Below, in pieces: positions 61,957 to 64,000 of a stretch of 64,000 bases of DNA. The stretch is from Paulownia fortunei. Its lineage: Eukaryota > Streptophyta > Magnoliopsida > Lamiales > Paulowniaceae. How positions within the stretch are numbered: the first letter of the stretch is position 1; every line of letters begins with the position of its first letter. The notes under the pieces were generated by a model. That model was given only the letters and a program-made list of their open reading frames with translations, did no database searches and was not told where the DNA came from. A program made the position numbers and the translations under genes. The DNA is taken from positions 14,459,632 to 14,523,631 of the forward strand of contig CM033105.1 of assembly GCA_019321725.1 (NCBI GenBank), in the 5' to 3' direction.

Positions 61957-62165
61957 ACCATAACTTTATAATGTTCTTTATATACTTGGGCATTTTGAAG
62001 CCCATTAATCCTAGATTGACTAGTATTGAGTATCTAAATATTACAAGTCTATACATAATAGTTATTTCTAGAGTCCAACTAATAGATCACTTATTTAACT
62101 CTATTAAATTAAATAGCCTATAATATAATTGTTTTAATATTGTAAGCCCACATTCAGAAATTAAA
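61957..62165. repeat. About 205-bp duplicate of sequence at 60307-60513
   Basis: ACCATAACTTTATAATGTTC here and ACCATAACCCTATAATGTTC at 60307 begin blocks that stay similar through AGAGTCCAACTAATAGATCA to CCCACATT. One copy lies inside LTR D, the other directly outside its start. Confidence 0.8.
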
Positions 62166-63550
62166 TAAAACCTAACAATCTCTACCTCTTCTTGTATTCT
62201 CCAAATTAGATTTTCCCAATGAATTTTAGGTTGTGAACTTCATTTTCGTTTTCCATCTCCACGTGCAATTGAGTTGTTGAGTAAAATGCAATATCCCCTA
62301 GTCTTCCCTTGTTGAGTTACTTTTTCAATAATTTGCTTGAAGATAACTTGGTCCACTTCACTTGCTCTACCTTGATGAATGCAGTCATCTGCCTGTACCT
62401 AAGCTTGGAGGATCCTGCTCTACAACCAACTACCTTGGCAAGGATGTTTGCCAACAACTTGTACTCTAATTTCAACTCCTTGTAGCATGAAGTATGGCTT
62501 GACTTGGTTCTCTAGTTAGCTCCTCCCATATTTTGTTCTCCAAGTCTTCTCTATAATCTTGTATATCTTCTATACCACTGGTAGGCAAGTCTAGAATGTA
62601 TGACATGACTTTTGGAAGATAACTACTTCTAGAGTTTATCATACTCGTGATTTCATTCTCTATTTGAGGTGTTGGTGTAGAATTCCTTCATGACTTCTAG
62701 GTAGACCTTGTTATCAATCGTAAGTAGAATGTTCAACCTATATTTATCTATCTTTAAGAGGATGATGGAAATGTGTGCTTTTTAACTAATTATGTTGTAT
62801 GTCTTCTTCTTATTGGCTGTGGTAACCTTACAGTTTGCTAAGAACTCATGTAATTGTTTGTAAAAATGTCAACACGGTAGGTCTAGGATGGGTTTGGCCA
62901 AATCAGGGATCTGCCCCGTTAAGAAAAAAAATGGACCTGTTACTTACCCTGCCCCAAATACAAAACCCAGTAGGTTCAACCCATCTAGACCCGCCAACCC
63001 CTTATTTTCTAAGAGTTCATTTTCAAGGCCTTAATCAAATAGAAATCAGACCTGAAGATAATATAATTTAATTAAATAGGGATCTTGCAAAAAAATCAAA
63101 ACTGTGGTGATTTCTGACAAAAAAAAAAAGAAAGAAAAGAGAGCACATATATTCATTAAGTGTAACAACCAAACAAAGTTGCACCAATTTCGTGCACTTA
63201 GAAGCAAAAAAAAGATGTTTTTAGATACAATATAAGTAGACAAGAGTACTAGAGACAGTATACAAGCTAGTGATGGTGGCGAGGTCGTGGCCGACTGAGG
63301 TCTGGTGTGCTAACTGAAGTCCAAGAGAATGAAGTGAAAAGTCCAGAAGCTTGATTTATCAAAGAAAAGTGGAGCCCATAAAAATGGTGGTGGCGGAGGC
63401 GATAGAGAAGTGTGGGATCAGGTATTGAACAACGAAATCCTTATTGCCCAAAATCAGAATCAAAGTCAAACCCTTAGACTTAAATATTCAGACAACTGAA
63501 AATAATGTATAAGAAATTATATTAAAATAAAAAAATAATATTAGGGGGTT
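62166..63550. other. Degraded coding-like and repeat sequence, no intact gene
   Basis: On the - strand 62830-62200 has interrupted coding-like text (EVMKEFYTNTSNRE near 62680, KLLANILAKVVGCRAGSSK near 62430). It may be a relic of the 'putative plant transposon protein' domain seen in some retroelements; this is a guess from memory. An open run at 62835-63071 is rich in Pro/Gly-coding text such as GGGTTTGGCC and is probably not a gene. 63250-63430 is GC-richer and unassigned. Confidence 0.3.
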
Positions 63551-63559
63551 CAAAACGAG

Positions 63560-63757
63560 TCCAACCGAATTGTTTTCTTTGTAATAGGCTGATGATATAC
63601 AATGATAAATAGGATTAGAATCCTCAATTAGCTCCCTAGAAATCTGCTTATACTATCTCCTATTCAATCTCAATGATCTGTACACATCTATACAATCTTC
63701 TATATAAGAAAATAACATCAATTAGCTATCTTTACAAAATTGTTGACAATCTCAACA
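63560..63757 (-). mobile_element. Start of the 3' LTR of a Copia element (element 4)
   Basis: On the - strand TGTTGAGATTGTCAACAATT begins at 63757, directly after a short purine tract (CGGGAG) that follows the end of the polymerase. The distal end of the LTR near 63560 is not sharply visible. Confidence 0.65.
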
Positions 63758-64000
63758 CTCCCGACAAGTTGGGCATAAGTTGGTGCATAAATGTCACACA
63801 TGCCAACTTGTCTAAGAACTTTGAGAATACTCGATTGGATACCCTTTTGGCAATGATATCAACTAACTGATCTTGTGACCGAATCTTTGGTAATTCCACA
63901 ACTTTTTCATCCAGTTTCTCCTTAATAAAGAATCTATCTACCTCGACATGCTTTGTACAATCGTGTTCCACTAGATTATGGGCTATATCATATGCTGCTT
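63732..64000 (-). pseudogene. Copia polyprotein C-terminus (RNase H end), runs off the window
   Basis: Read right to left from the window edge: DIAHNLVEHDCTKHVEVDRF, then FIKEKLDEK and QDQLVDIIAKRVS (the TKHVEVDRHFI and ADILTK signatures of Copia RNase H), then KFLDKLACV. The frame reads on into the LTR start. The bulk of the element lies right of the window, so whether it is intact cannot be judged. A KRVS replaces the usual K-A/P-V/L. Confidence 0.88.

Noticed and set aside
62835..63071. 78-codon run rich in Pro and Gly
   Set aside because: Repeat-like GGGTTTGG and CCCGCC text, no family motif, no gene context.
1..64000. tRNA, rRNA, CRISPR arrays, bacterial-type operons
   Set aside because: No tRNA arm pattern, rRNA core or regularly spaced direct-repeat/spacer array was seen. 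The 162-bp array has no unique spacers, and the window is plant nuclear DNA.

Overview
The window is nuclear DNA of a flowering plant, probably a dicot. It is strongly AT-rich, has GT-AG introns, plant-specific gene families (AUX/IAA, R2R3-MYB, RS2Z-type SR protein, plant TBC/RabGAP) and a dense load of Copia, LINE and large-LTR elements. The species cannot be named from the sequence. A run of exactly 100 N (36750-36849) marks a scaffold gap.

Left part (1-15.6 kb) holds the only two genes that look functional, both on the + strand. The first is the 3' part of a TBC-domain RabGAP gene (eight visible exons, 817-11414; the 5' exons lie off the window). Its catalytic IxxDxxRT and YxQ motifs are intact. 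Its first visible intron is about 7 kb and carries two decayed, oppositely oriented fragments of an endogenous pararetrovirus (Caulimoviridae-like). The second is a complete four-exon AUX/IAA gene (14248-15572, 209 aa, closest by eye to IAA29), with a TATA box and an auxin-response-element core upstream.

Middle part (15.6-28 kb) is gene-poor and AT-rich. It holds a 162-bp tandem repeat array, Helitron-like repeats, a broken R2R3-MYB gene (MYB82/WER-like, - strand), a 1.2-kb foldback (palindromic) element and an old LTR.

Right part (28-64 kb) is a nest of retroelements: a Copia remnant that lacks its integrase core (28.3-30.7 kb); a second Copia gag-protease remnant (31.5-34.3 kb); a complete Copia-like insertion with two LTRs, PBS and matching target-site duplication (38502-45116) sitting in a LINE on the - strand; a 5'-truncated LINE with a 22-bp target-site duplication (49.35-53.6 kb) that itself contains a solo LTR; two more LINE 3' ends; a processed pseudogene of an RS2Z splicing factor (about 53.7-54.27 kb, - strand); further copies of the same 2-2.5 kb LTR family; and the 3' end of another Copia element entering from the right edge.

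I found no convincing undescribed biochemical system. The most interesting items are the viral inverted pair inside the RabGAP intron, the long palindromic element, the 162-bp array, the nested LINE/LTR structure datable from its duplications, the RS2Z retropseudogene, and a small unexplained GC-richer coding-like segment at 27.6 kb.
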